Shown here piece after piece: positions 12,360 to 20,177 of a stretch of DNA of 64,000 nucleotides; position 1 is the first letter of the stretch; each line of letters starts with the position of its first letter. Origin of the DNA: Cypionkella aquatica. GTDB taxonomy: Bacteria > Pseudomonadota > Alphaproteobacteria > Rhodobacterales > Rhodobacteraceae. The stretch is taken from assembly GCF_030161095.1 (NCBI RefSeq), contig NZ_BSPP01000004.1, forward strand, positions 310,001 to 374,000, given 5' to 3'. Under the pieces are notes generated by a model, which did no database searches, had not been told where the DNA came from, and saw only the letters and a program-made list of their open reading frames with translations. The position numbers and the translations under genes were made by a program.

Positions 12360-13282
12360 TTCCCGCGCTCCTGCAAAACACTTACATGCGCGCGAACCGA
12401 AGCGGTCAGCGCGGGCAGATCATAACCGCCCTCAAGACAGGATACCACCCGGCCCGCGCAATGGGCATCGGCCAAATCGCAGATGCGCTGGGTGAGCCAT
12501 GCGAAATCTTCGGCCTGCCATTCCAAGCCTGCGAGCGGGTCGTCTTGGTGGGCATCAAAGCCTGCCGAGATCAGAATGAGATCGGGCTTCCATGCGGCGA
12601 TGCGGGGGAAGATCAGCGAGTCATAGGCCGCGCGCATCGGGCCGCCACCGCTGGCTTCGGACAGCGGCACGTTCAGGATCTGGCCATGCGCGCCGGTTTC
12701 CGATCGGCTGCCCGAGCCGGGATAAAGCGGCATCTGATGGCTGGAACAGAACAAGGCGCGCGGTTCCTGCCAAAGCAGATCTTGCGTGCCATTGCCGTGG
12801 TGCACATCGAAATCGACCACGGCGACGCGCGGCAGATTGTGGTGATGCAAGGCGCGCAGCGCTGCGATGGCGACAGTGCCAAACAGGCAAAACCCCATCG
12901 CGGTTTCGGATTCTGCGTGGTGGCTGGGGGGTCTGGCGGCGAGGAAGGCATTGCTGGCCTGCCCTGCCACCACCGCATCGACAGCGGCGCAGGCGCCACC
13001 CACCGCATGTAAGGCGGCGTCGAGGGAGCCCGGCGAAAGATAGGTGTCGCCATCTATCTGCGCCCAGCCTTCGGCGGGGGAAGCGGCGCGCAGTTTGGCA
13101 AGATAGCGGGCGGGATGCGCGCGCAGAATGTCTTCATCGCGGCCACGCGGGGCATCGCGGTGGATCAGATCAAGACCTTTGAGACCGGCCTGCACGGCAC
13201 CGTAGCGGGCCACTTGTTCGGGGTGGCCGGGTGGCGTGAGGTGATTTTCGGATTTGGGCGAGTGGATTAACAGGGTGGTCAT
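12356..13282 (-). CDS. Histone-deacetylase-family (acetoin-utilization-like) hydrolase
   Basis: 308 residues from the ATG at 13282 (MTTLLIHSPKSENHLTPPGHPE). A GTG nine codons upstream is less likely because a GAGG lies just before the ATG. Class II HDAC-type zinc-site motifs are visible: VAVVDFDVHHGNGTQ, ISAGFDAHQDDPL and CLEGGYD. Bacterial members deacetylate acetyl-lysine proteins or polyamines; the substrate here is unknown. As first gene of the xseB-ispA-dxs operon it probably drives their expression, since the xseB start overlaps its stop. Confidence 0.9.
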   Translation of the reverse strand: MTTLLIHSPKSENHLTPPGHPEQVARYGAVQAGLKGLDLIHRDAPRGRDEDILRAHPARYLAKLRAASPAEGWAQIDGDTYLSPGSLDAALHAVGGACAAVDAVVAGQASNAFLAARPPSHHAESETAMGFCLFGTVAIAALRALHHHNLPRVAVVDFDVHHGNGTQDLLWQEPRALFCSSHQMPLYPGSGSRSETGAHGQILNVPLSEASGGGPMRAAYDSLIFPRIAAWKPDLILISAGFDAHQDDPLAGLEWQAEDFAWLTQRICDLADAHCAGRVVSCLEGGYDLPALTASVRAHVSVLQERGK

Positions 13283-13360
13283 CTGGGGCCTCGGCTGTTG
13301 AATTGCCACGATAGATCAGGCGGTACGAAACGAAAATGGCTGGATTTAGCGGCCAGCCGC

Positions 13361-13430
13361 CGGGGTTTCGCACCCCGGACCCCGTGGGATATTTGCGCCA
13401 GTATGAAAGCAAATTTTCGCTAAATTGTTG
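13361..13430. repeat. Conserved intergenic element, copy 1
   Basis: A short G/C hairpin (GGGG at 13362-13365 with CCCC at 13373-13376), then CCCCGTGGGATATTTG, six variable bases, ATGAAAGCAAATTTT, two variable bases and a TAAATTG-type end. The same string occurs at 21694-21767. Both copies lie upstream of the first gene of a leftward unit. On the minus strand the A/T-rich part resembles promoter elements (TTGCTTTC, AAATAT), but this is not proven. Confidence 0.6.
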
Positions 13431-13553
13431 GGGCTTTGCGGAGGGCTGAGCGGCTTTTATCGGATCGCCGCGCGGGCAGCCGGGGCTTTCGCCGCGGTGT
13501 GATGCTGCTGCGGGGGTGTGGGGGGTGACAACCCCCCAGCGGTTTCAGCGGGC

Positions 13554-14051
13554 TTAGCCGTTTTCCTGTTGTTCCTGACAGGCGATGGTTTCGGTCACGG
13601 CGGCATCACTGCCGGATAGGTCGATCGACATCACATCTTCGCCCTGACTTTGCAGGATCATCACATTTTTGGCCGCAAGGTCGGTCAGGAAATCCGGGCC
13701 GTCAAAGCTGACCATCACGCCGGGCACTTCGTCCAGATGCACGCCTGTGGCGTTGCCATCGTATTTCTGATCATCCAACATGAAGCTGATGGGATAGTCG
13801 GTGCCATCGGCGATCTCGCCCCAAGCGTCGTTGAACGCGGCGACATAGCCATTGCCTGCGGTGCGGTCAAAACCGATGCGGACATGGCTGCCGTCTTCAA
13901 AATCTGACGACAGCAGGCAGCCGTTGCCCAAGGTGGTATCGACTTGTACCGCCCAGCCGCCAGCTTCGGAATAAGGCACAAGATCATCGGCGAAAGCTGC
14001 ACTGGACAGCACAGCAAGGCCGCATGCGGCGGTGTATTTCAGCAGGGTCAT
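13554..14051 (-). CDS. Secreted protein of unknown function
   Basis: 165 residues from the ATG at 14051, chosen because GGGAGAG precedes it and a signal peptide follows (MTLLKYTAACGLAVLSSAAFADD). An in-frame extension to 14099 has no supporting ribosome site. The mature protein is acidic, with cysteines near its start (NGCLLSS) and near its end (TIACQEQ) that could form a disulfide. No family was recognised. It lies just downstream of petR on the same strand with a 63-base gap and may be transcribed with it. Probably periplasmic. Confidence 0.75.
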   Translation of the reverse strand: MTLLKYTAACGLAVLSSAAFADDLVPYSEAGGWAVQVDTTLGNGCLLSSDFEDGSHVRIGFDRTAGNGYVAAFNDAWGEIADGTDYPISFMLDDQKYDGNATGVHLDEVPGVMVSFDGPDFLTDLAAKNVMILQSQGEDVMSIDLSGSDAAVTETIACQEQQENG

Positions 14052-14114
14052 TGTCTCTCCCAAGGGTGTTTTGTGGTATTGGCCAAACTGGCAGGTCACT
14101 GTTAAAAAATTGCG

Positions 14115-14816
14115 TCAGTCGGTTTGCAGCATGTAGCCTTCGCCGCGCACGGTTTGCAGATAGCGCGGCGCTTTTGGATCATCCTCGATCTTGCGGCGCA
14201 GACGGGTGATTTGCACATCAACGGCGCGTTCTTGGCCTGCGCTATCTTCGCGCGGCATATCGCCCACCAGTTTATCGCGCGACATTGCGGTGCCGGGTTG
14301 CGCCGAGAATATCCGCATCAAGGCCGCCTCGGTTGAGGTCAGGCGGATCAGATCCTGGCCGCGCCACAGCTCTCCGCGATCCATGTCATAGCGCACCGGG
14401 CCCATATGCAGCACTTTCGGCGCGGCAGAGGTGGGTTTGGCGGCAGGCACGCGGCGCAGAATGGCATTGATGCGCAGCAGCAGTTCCTTCGGTTCAAACG
14501 GTTTGATCAGGTAATCATCCGCGCCTGCCTCAAACCCTTCAATCCGGTTGGCGGTTTCGCCTTTGGCGGTCAGTAATAGGATCGGCACGGTGAGGCTGGC
14601 GCGCAGGGCGCGGGTCAAAGAGATGCCGTCTTCGCCGGGCATCATCACATCCAGGACCAGCATGTCAAACTCAAGCCCTGCCAGCAGGCGGCGGGCTTGG
14701 GCCGCGTCGCGGGCGGTCGAGACCAGAAAGCCGTTGCGGATCAGGAATTTCTGCAACAGGCCACGGATGCGTTCATCGTCATCGACGACCAGAAGATGCG
14801 GGGGAAGGTCGGTCAT
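14115..14816 (-). CDS. petR: PetR, OmpR-family response regulator
   Basis: 233 residues. Receiver domain 1-~120 with acidic pocket D12-D14, phosphoacceptor D56 in LVLDVMMPGEDG and K105 in LIKPFEP; OmpR-type winged helix from ~135 to the end (SAQPGTAMSRDKL, DVQITRLRRKIEDDPKAPRYLQTVRGEGY). It is coupled to the upstream MarR-type gene by an ATGA overlap. That pair, with ilvE divergent, matches petP-petR of Rhodobacter capsulatus, where petR is described as essential and lies upstream of the cytochrome bc1 operon. petABC is not seen here. The symbol rests on gene order and similarity. Confidence 0.85.
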   Translation of the reverse strand: MTDLPPHLLVVDDDERIRGLLQKFLIRNGFLVSTARDAAQARRLLAGLEFDMLVLDVMMPGEDGISLTRALRASLTVPILLLTAKGETANRIEGFEAGADDYLIKPFEPKELLLRINAILRRVPAAKPTSAAPKVLHMGPVRYDMDRGELWRGQDLIRLTSTEAALMRIFSAQPGTAMSRDKLVGDMPREDSAGQERAVDVQITRLRRKIEDDPKAPRYLQTVRGEGYMLQTD

Positions 14817-15313
14817 GTACTGCCCTCTTTCGGGCCTTGATACTGGCGGCGTTGCTCGGCGTCCATCATCGCCTCTAGCACGGTGCGGAAACCTTGCACG
14901 GCACTCGGGCCAGCCGCGCGATAGGCGGCGCGCATCCGGGCGCGTTGGGCATCGGACAAAGCGCGTTCAAGGCTGTGGCCTTTGTCGGTGAGGTAAAGGT
15001 GACGCTCGCGTTTGTCTTGTTTGCCAACGCGGGCCTCAACCAAGCCGTCGTCGAAAAGCGTGCGCAAGACGCGGTTCAGCGATTGCTTGGTGACGCCCAG
15101 AATGGTCAGCAGATTGCCGACGGTGGTGCCGGGAGAGCGGTTGATGAAATGCACAGCGCGGTGATGGGCGCGGCCATAGTCCATGTTTTCAAGGATGCGA
15201 TCCGGGTCGGCGGTAAAGCCGCGATAGGCGAAGAACATCGCCTCGATGCCCTTGCGCAGGTTTTCATCGGTGAGAAACAGCAGGCTTTCGCCGCCGGTGC
15301 TTTGTTCGGCCAT
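14813..15313 (-). CDS. petP: PetP, MarR-family regulator
   Basis: 166 residues from the ATG at 15313 (MAEQSTGGESLLF), preceded by GAGGAG; a TTG seven codons further upstream would consume that ribosome site. The MarR winged helix spans about residues 50-125 (HHRAVHFINRSPGTTVGNLLTILGVTKQSLNRVL, then the wing DGLVEARVGKQDKRERHLYLTDKG). The stop overlaps the petR start. It may repress through the dyad in the petP-ilvE spacer. Ligand unknown. Confidence 0.85.
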   Translation of the reverse strand: MAEQSTGGESLLFLTDENLRKGIEAMFFAYRGFTADPDRILENMDYGRAHHRAVHFINRSPGTTVGNLLTILGVTKQSLNRVLRTLFDDGLVEARVGKQDKRERHLYLTDKGHSLERALSDAQRARMRAAYRAAGPSAVQGFRTVLEAMMDAEQRRQYQGPKEGST

Positions 15314-15400
15314 AGGGGTCTCCTCGCCGCGCAAGATACGTCAGCCATGTTGACATTCCAAGACATAAGGTTTAGCGATTCGACGATTTCGCGCAATATT

Positions 15401-15419
15401 ATGTCCACAATGGACCTAT
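15401..15419. promoter_or_regulatory. Inverted repeat in the petP-ilvE spacer, candidate MarR (PetP) operator
   Basis: The dyad TATGTCCA-CAA-TGGACCTA has GTCCA (15404-15408) and TGGAC (15412-15416) as perfect arms and 7 of 8 symmetric pairs overall. Its size suits a MarR dimer. It lies 33 bases before the ilvE start and about 90 bases upstream of petP. Binding by PetP is inferred. Confidence 0.45.
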
Positions 15420-15451
15420 ATGGCGCAACATTCGCAAATATGGAGGCAGCG

Positions 15452-16318
15452 ATGGCAGGTTATGACGATCGGGACGGGTTCATCTGGATGGATGGCAAAC
15501 TGGTGGAATGGCGCTCGGCCAATGTGCATATCCTGACCCATGCTTTGCATTACGCGTCTTCGGTGTTTGAGGGTGAGCGGTGCTATAATGGCCGCATTTT
15601 CAAATCGGTGGAACATTCAGAGCGGCTGCGGAAGTCGGGCGCTTTGTTGGATATGGAGCTGCCGTATTCGGTGGCCGAGATTGAGGCTGCCAAGGCCGCG
15701 ACCTTGCAGGCGAATGGGCTGACGGATGGCTATGTGCGGGCCTTGGCTTGGCGCGGCGCGGGTGAGGATATGGGGGTTGCGTCGAAGAAAAACCCGATCC
15801 GGATGGCGGTGGCGGTGTGGTCCTGGGGCAATTATTATGGCGATGCCAAGACCAAGGGGGCCAAGCTGGACATTGCCAAGTGGAAACGGCCCTCGCCGGA
15901 AACCATCCCGCATGAGGCCAAGGCTGCAGGGTTGTATATGATCTGCACGATGTCGAAACATGCCGCCGAGGCCAAGGGGTGTTCGGATGCGATGATGTTC
16001 GACTATCGCGGCTATGTGGCCGAGGCGACCGGGGCGAATATCTTCTTTGTAAAGGATGGCGAGGTTCACACGCCGCTGGCCGACGCTTTCCTGAACGGCA
16101 TCACCCGGCAGACGGTGATCGGGATGCTGCGCGAGAAGGGGGTGACGGTGCATGAGCGGCACATCCTGCCCGCTGAATTGGAGGGCTTCCAGCAGTGCTG
16201 GCTGACCGGCACGGCGGCGGAGGTTACGCCGGTGGGGCAGATTGGCGACTATAATTTTGAGGTTGGGGCCTTGGCGCTGGATGTGGCCAGCAGCTATGAA
16301 AAGCTGGTGCGGGCCTGA
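15452..16318 (+). CDS. ilvE: Branched-chain amino acid aminotransferase
   Basis: 288 residues from the ATG at 15452 (MAGYDDRDGFIWMDG), chosen for the GGAGG 5-9 bases upstream. An in-frame reading that extends much further left runs through petP and is spurious. Fold-type IV PLP aminotransferase: HALHYASSVFEGERCYNG near the start, the PLP-lysine region KWKRPSPETIPHEAKAAGLY, and the FDYRGYVAEATGANIFF block. It performs the last step of Leu/Ile/Val synthesis and the first of their breakdown. A terminator follows within 33 bases. Confidence 0.96.
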   Translation: MAGYDDRDGFIWMDGKLVEWRSANVHILTHALHYASSVFEGERCYNGRIFKSVEHSERLRKSGALLDMELPYSVAEIEAAKAATLQANGLTDGYVRALAWRGAGEDMGVASKKNPIRMAVAVWSWGNYYGDAKTKGAKLDIAKWKRPSPETIPHEAKAAGLYMICTMSKHAAEAKGCSDAMMFDYRGYVAEATGANIFFVKDGEVHTPLADAFLNGITRQTVIGMLREKGVTVHERHILPAELEGFQQCWLTGTAAEVTPVGQIGDYNFEVGALALDVASSYEKLVRA

Positions 16319-16350
16319 AGGTTTAGAGGTCCGGTTTGGAGAGAAGGAAG

Positions 16351-16376
16351 AAGGTCCCAACTCGGGACCTTTTTTA
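16351..16376 (+). terminator. Rho-independent terminator after ilvE
   Basis: An 8-base-pair stem AAGGTCCC (16351-16358) / GGGACCTT (16364-16371) with loop AACTC, then a T run. The core GGTCCCAACTCGGGACC recurs on the minus strand at 47482-47498. Confidence 0.9.
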
Positions 16377-16456
16377 TGTGTTTGGAGTCAGTGAGTTAGG
16401 GGTGTGGATTTAAAGGTTTGTTAAGGATTTGGGCGGTTCATCTGGGCTGAAGCGAG

Positions 16457-16505
16457 GGTGCGTGAACCCTGCTGGCGCAGGAACCACGCAGTCTACCGCT
16501 CAGGG
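16457..16505. repeat. Structured ~50-base repeat, copy A (left of the EamA gene)
   Basis: It contains nested complementary segments: GCGTG (16460-16464) with CACGC (16485-16489) enclosing CCTGC (16468-16472) with GCAGG (16477-16481), plus a weak outer stem. It aligns almost base for base with 17625-17677. It lies about 45-90 bases upstream of the transporter start, so it could be in the leader RNA. No known RNA family was recognised. Confidence 0.55.
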
Positions 16506-16545
16506 CAAGTCTTGTGCGTTTCGCTGCCCGTGCTAAGCTTTGCCA

Positions 16546-17613
16546 ATGGAAAAATCTTATTCCCATCTCTGGCCGGGCGTGCCTTTGGCGCTTGGTGCGG
16601 CGATTTTGTTCGGGGCTGCGGCTCCGGTATCCAATCTGCTCATTGGCGCGGTGGACCCGTGGCTTTTGGCGGGGGTTTTGTATCTGGGTGCAGGCCTCGG
16701 GTTGGCTGCGATGACGGCGATGCGGCGGTTGATTGGGTTGCCGAGTGCGGAGGCCAGTTTGCAGCGGGGCGATCTGCCGTGACTCGCCGCCGTGGTGGTG
16801 TTTGGTGGCATGTTGGGGCCGTTGTTGCTGATGCTGGGGCTGGCGCGGACTTCGGCGGCTACGGGGGCGTTGCTGCTGAACCTTGAAGGGCTGGCGACGA
16901 TGGCGATTGCCTGGGCCGTGTTTCGTGAGAATGTCGATCGGCGGTTACTGGTGGGCGCGGCGGCGATCCTGTGTGGTGCGGTGTTGTTGTCTTGGAATGG
17001 GCAGGGGTTTCGGCTGGATACGGGCGGGCTGTTAATCGCGGCGGCCTGTCTGTGCTGGGGGATTGATAACAACCTGACGCGCAAGCTGTCGGCGGCGGAC
17101 CCGGTGCAGATTGCGATGATCAAGGGGCTGGTGGCGGGCAGCGTGAATTTTGCGCTGGCGCTGTGGCTGGGTGCGACACTGCCGGGGGCTGGGATTGTGG
17201 CGGCGGGCGCGGTGGTGGGGTTTCTGGGGGTTGGCGTCAGCCTTGTGCTGTTCATGCTGGGGCTGCGGCATCTGGGAACGGCGCGGACGGGGGCCTATTT
17301 CTCACTCGCGCCGTTCATCGGGGCGGTGCTGGCGCTGCTGCTGTTTCGGGAAGCGCCGACGCTGGTGCTGCTGGCGGCGGACGGGCTGATGGCGTTGGGG
17401 CTGTGGCTGCATCTGTCAGAACGGCATGATCACATGCATGAACACGCGGCGCTGGAGCATGATCATCTGCACAGCCACGACGAACACCATCAGCACAGCC
17501 ATGACGGCTCATTCACCGAGCCGCATGCGCATTGGCACCGACATGCGCCGATGCGGCACAAACACCCGCATTACCCCGATCTGCACCACCGGCATGGGCA
17601 TGGCGGTGCTTGA
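16546..17613 (+). pseudogene. DMT/EamA-family transporter with histidine-rich tail, interrupted by an in-frame TGA
   Basis: One reading frame of 355 sense codons is broken by a single TGA at 16780-16782; the frame is identical on both sides. The first part (MEKSYSHLWPGVPLALGAAILFG... to QRGDLP) and the second (LAAVVVFGGMLGPLLLMLGL... onward) join into one EamA permease with about ten hydrophobic helices. The stop falls where LPW-LAAVV would be natural, so TGG to TGA is the simplest change. The C-terminal ~60 residues are extremely histidine-rich (HDHMHEH, HDHLHSHDEHHQHSHD), suggesting metal binding. It may be a true pseudogene, a sequencing error or a readthrough. Structured repeats lie on both sides. 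Confidence 0.8.
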
Positions 17614-17624
17614 GCCAAAACGCG

Positions 17625-17677
17625 GGCGGTGCGTGAACGCTGCTTGCCGCAGGAATCACACAGCCTAGCACCGCCGG
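17625..17677. repeat. Structured ~50-base repeat, copy B (right of the EamA gene)
   Basis: A perfect outer stem GGCGGTGC (17625-17632) / GCACCGCC (17668-17675) encloses the same nested pattern as copy A, including CTGC/GCAG. It begins directly after the stop of the leftward 60-residue gene. On the minus strand the outer stem is soon followed by GTTTT, so it may serve as that gene's terminator. Confidence 0.55.
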
Positions 17678-17860
17678 TCAGGCCTGCTCGCCGCGTTCGA
17701 TGCGCAGGTAGTGCTGCAGGCGGGTGGTGTCGTCGGCGGTTTGCGGGCGTTGCTGCAGGCTGCGCGGTGCTGCTGAGGAATTGGCGCGCTCGACCCGCAG
17801 GAAGTTTTGCAAACGGCCACCCTCGGATGCGGCGCGGTGGTCTGCGAGGTGTTTGGTCAT
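17678..17860 (-). CDS. 60-aa small protein with an internal R-L-Q-x-[FY]-L-R-[VI]-E-R repeat
   Basis: It starts at an ATG (17860) preceded by a near-ideal AGGAGG seven bases upstream, unusually strong for this window. The sequence contains RLQNFLRVERA at about residues 21-31 and RLQHYLRIERG at about 47-57: two copies of an 11-residue unit separated by a polar linker (NSSAAPRSLQQRPQTADDTT). It is basic and soluble, with no membrane segment. The repeated amphipathic helix suggests a nucleic-acid or protein adaptor, but no family was recognised. Repeat copy B sits immediately after its stop codon. Confidence 0.65.
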   Translation of the reverse strand: MTKHLADHRAASEGGRLQNFLRVERANSSAAPRSLQQRPQTADDTTRLQHYLRIERGEQA

Positions 17861-18110
17861 CGAAGCCTCCTGTTATCAAATGCTGCTGCTATCAAGTGCT
17901 GAGGGACCAAGGCTAACACAGATTGCCAAGGCGCCAAAGTGGGCTGCGGGTGGCTTCGCGGGGATTGGCCGACGCAGGGCCTTGGGCGTGGCAAAAATCT
18001 GCTTTCTGCACAGCAAAGCTATGTTAGCCTTCGCGCAGTTTATGCCTGCATTTTTCGACACCGTGTTTGCTGACCTTTCATTTCCTGACCCTTATATTTC
18101 GGAGCTTTCA

Positions 18111-18815
18111 ATGATTACTTTGCGTATTCACAGCCATGATCCCCATGTGATTTTCCTGCAACGCCTGCTGAACAACGCGCTGGTGAATGATCGCACCATT
18201 GCGGTTCTGGACGAGGACGGCGCTTTTGGCCGCTTGACCGATACGGCGCTGCGACGCTTCCAAAGCACCTATACCGGGCCGGTCGGTCGGCTGGTCAGCG
18301 ATGGCGTTGCCGGGCCGCTGACATGGCGGGCGCTGGGGCTGACCACCGAGCTTGTGCATCCGCTGCCCGTGATCGGGCAAAACACCGGCATGACTTGCTG
18401 GGTGGTCTCGGGCGGTCTGGCTTCGGGGCGGATGACCAGCGCCATTCCGGGTCAGGCGCAGTTTGATCCAGTGACTCCGGATGGCAATGGTGGCGGGCTG
18501 CATCCCGGCATGTCCAATCTGGAGCTTTATGCCCAATCGCTTGGGATGCGACTGGTGCGCCAGCCCCCGACCGAGATTGAGGGGCTGGAGCCATATCTGC
18601 GGCGCGGCCCGTTGATCATGTGCGGCAAATGGCTGTCGGGCGGAGCGCATGCGGTGGTGATCAGCGGCTATTACGCGGGGGCGACCGCGTTTGCGCGGAT
18701 GATCCGGGTGAACAACTCGCTGCCCGTCGGACGTGGCGCGCTGGAGGTGACCGATTACCCGAACATGTGTCTTGGCGGCAATTACATCAACGCCTTCGCA
18801 CTGATCGTGCGCTAG
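18111..18815 (+). CDS. Peptidoglycan-binding-like / papain (C39- or AvrRpt2-like) cysteine peptidase
   Basis: 234 residues from the ATG at 18111, which follows GGAG. Residues 1-~80 resemble a PG_binding_1 domain (VIFLQRLLNNAL, DGAFGRLTDTALRRFQ, DGVAGPLTWRALGL). Residues ~85-234 look like a papain-fold peptidase with C96 (GMTCWVVSGGLASG) and H180 (GGAHAVVISGYY), plus N201/N202 in IRVNNS as a possible third residue. No signal peptide is visible, odd for a wall-binding enzyme, so export by another route or action inside the cell is possible. The gene stands alone. Peptidase activity is inferred. Confidence 0.75.
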   Translation: MITLRIHSHDPHVIFLQRLLNNALVNDRTIAVLDEDGAFGRLTDTALRRFQSTYTGPVGRLVSDGVAGPLTWRALGLTTELVHPLPVIGQNTGMTCWVVSGGLASGRMTSAIPGQAQFDPVTPDGNGGGLHPGMSNLELYAQSLGMRLVRQPPTEIEGLEPYLRRGPLIMCGKWLSGGAHAVVISGYYAGATAFARMIRVNNSLPVGRGALEVTDYPNMCLGGNYINAFALIVR

Positions 18816-18825
18816 CTTTGGGCGG

Positions 18826-19278
18826 TCAGGGCGCTGTGGCATCGCTGCCGGGGCCAAAGCGGCGCGGCAGGGCGGGGGCTTCGGTGGTGGCTTCGGCGGG
18901 GGCAGATGTTGCGAACAGATCTTGCGTCTGGGTGGTGAGTTGGCTGGACACCTTGTCCCATGTCAGATCCGACTGCAGGATCAGTGCCGTGGCAAACAGT
19001 CCGGGCAGGAGCAGCACCGACAGGTTCAAGAAGATGCCGAACGGCTGTTTGCGGGTTTTGTGGCGCAATCTGTGCTGCGCCACTTTCGCGCCCAGCCAGC
19101 CGCCCAAGGTAGCAAGGATCAGCAAGCTGCGCTCGGGGATGCGGGATTGGCAGTGGATCGCGCGGGATTTGTCGATGGCGAAGGCGGTGTAGGCAAGCGC
19201 ATTGGCCAGCAGAAAATAGCCTGCAAGGCAAAGCGCCAGAAAGCCAGTGGTGCCGGGGGTGATAAGCTCTGTGATCAT
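18826..19278 (-). CDS. DUF1294 membrane protein
   Basis: About 150 residues if read from the ATG at 19278 (MITELITPGTTGFL); an ATG at 19302 is an equal alternative, and neither has a clear ribosome site. A longer reading into the SDR gene is unlikely. A first membrane helix (GFLALCLAGYFLLANALAYTAFAI) is followed by the DUF1294 signature (DKSRAIHCQSRIPERSLLILATLGGWLGA, then RHKTRKQPF) and a second helix near LLPGLFATALIL. The C-terminal ~45 residues are Ala/Thr/Pro-rich. Function of the family is unknown. Inner membrane. Confidence 0.8.
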   Translation of the reverse strand: MITELITPGTTGFLALCLAGYFLLANALAYTAFAIDKSRAIHCQSRIPERSLLILATLGGWLGAKVAQHRLRHKTRKQPFGIFLNLSVLLLPGLFATALILQSDLTWDKVSSQLTTQTQDLFATSAPAEATTEAPALPRRFGPGSDATAP

Positions 19279-19354
19279 GCGGGCGGTGTAGGCTGGGATC
19301 ATGGCGGATGTTTGGCAGGGTTGCGCGTCTGGTTTTACGAGAAACACCAGCGCG

Positions 19355-20119
19355 TTAGACGGCCGAAAATCCGCCATCGACGAAGAGCTGCGTGCCGGTG
19401 ACGAATTCGGCATCATCCGAGGCGAGGTATAGGGCGGCGCGGGCGATGTCTTCGGGTTGGCCAAAGCGGCCTTGCGCGGCTTTGATCGTGGATTCTGAGG
19501 CATCGACGCCCAAAGCGGTCAGTTCGGCCACCTCGCGCAGACCATGAGGCGTTTCGATGAAACCGGGGCAGACGGCGTTGCAGCGGATGCCTTTGTCGCG
19601 GAACTCTACCGCGATGGCGCGGGCGAACATGTGGCAGGCGCCTTTGGTGGCGTCATACAGCACCTCCATCGGCGTCGCGTAGACAGCGGAAATGCTGGAG
19701 GTGCAGACGATGCTTCCCTTGCCCTGCGCCAGCATCATCGGAAGGACGGCGCGGGTCATCAGATACATGCTTTTGACGTTCACATCAAACAGCATGTCCC
19801 AATCGGATTCTTCGGTTTCAAGGAAGGGTTTGATGACAATGGTGCCGGCGTGGTTGAACAGCACGTTGACCGGGCCGAGTTGGGATTTGACGATTTCGAC
19901 AGCGGCGTCGACCTGGGATTTCTGCGACACATCAGCGGTGGCGAAACAAGCGCGGTGGCCCTTCATCACCAGATCGAACGCAAGCGCCTGACCAGCATCG
20001 ACATTGCGGTCAATGATGCCCACCGCAGCACCCTCGGCGGCAAACAGGCGCGCGGCGGCGGCCCCGATACCGGTGGCTCCGCCCGAGATGATAGCCACTT
20101 TGCCTTTTAGCCGATCCAT
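19355..20119 (-). CDS. SDR-family NAD(P)-dependent oxidoreductase
   Basis: 254 residues, a classical short-chain dehydrogenase. Cofactor motif GGATGIG at ~13-19, structural NHAG, catalytic serine in SSIS and Y-x-x-x-K in YDATKG, and the C-terminal GTQLFVDGGFSAV. The aspartate in IIDRN after beta-strand 2 favours NAD over NADP. It has no obvious partner: the flanking genes are the DUF1294 protein and ohr. Substrate unknown. Confidence 0.9.
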   Translation of the reverse strand: MDRLKGKVAIISGGATGIGAAAARLFAAEGAAVGIIDRNVDAGQALAFDLVMKGHRACFATADVSQKSQVDAAVEIVKSQLGPVNVLFNHAGTIVIKPFLETEESDWDMLFDVNVKSMYLMTRAVLPMMLAQGKGSIVCTSSISAVYATPMEVLYDATKGACHMFARAIAVEFRDKGIRCNAVCPGFIETPHGLREVAELTALGVDASESTIKAAQGRFGQPEDIARAALYLASDDAEFVTGTQLFVDGGFSAV

Positions 20120-20177
20120 GAGAAGCCCCCTGCCCTGTTGGGGTTAGCCTAGCAGGGCAAGGGGCAGGTTCAAGCGG

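Noticed and set aside
14894-15451. In-frame N-terminal extension of ilvE through petP
   Set aside because: The strong GGAGG before the ATG at 15452 and the normal 288-residue family length show that the extension is not translated.
16457-16505. Possible tRNA gene in the structured repeat (minus strand shows GGTTC-like runs)
   Set aside because: No complete cloverleaf, no anticodon arm and no acceptor stem of seven pairs could be built.
16780-16782. Selenocysteine codon in the EamA transporter
   Set aside because: The position fits a tryptophan in a membrane-proximal turn, no SECIS-like hairpin directly follows, and EamA permeases are not selenoproteins.
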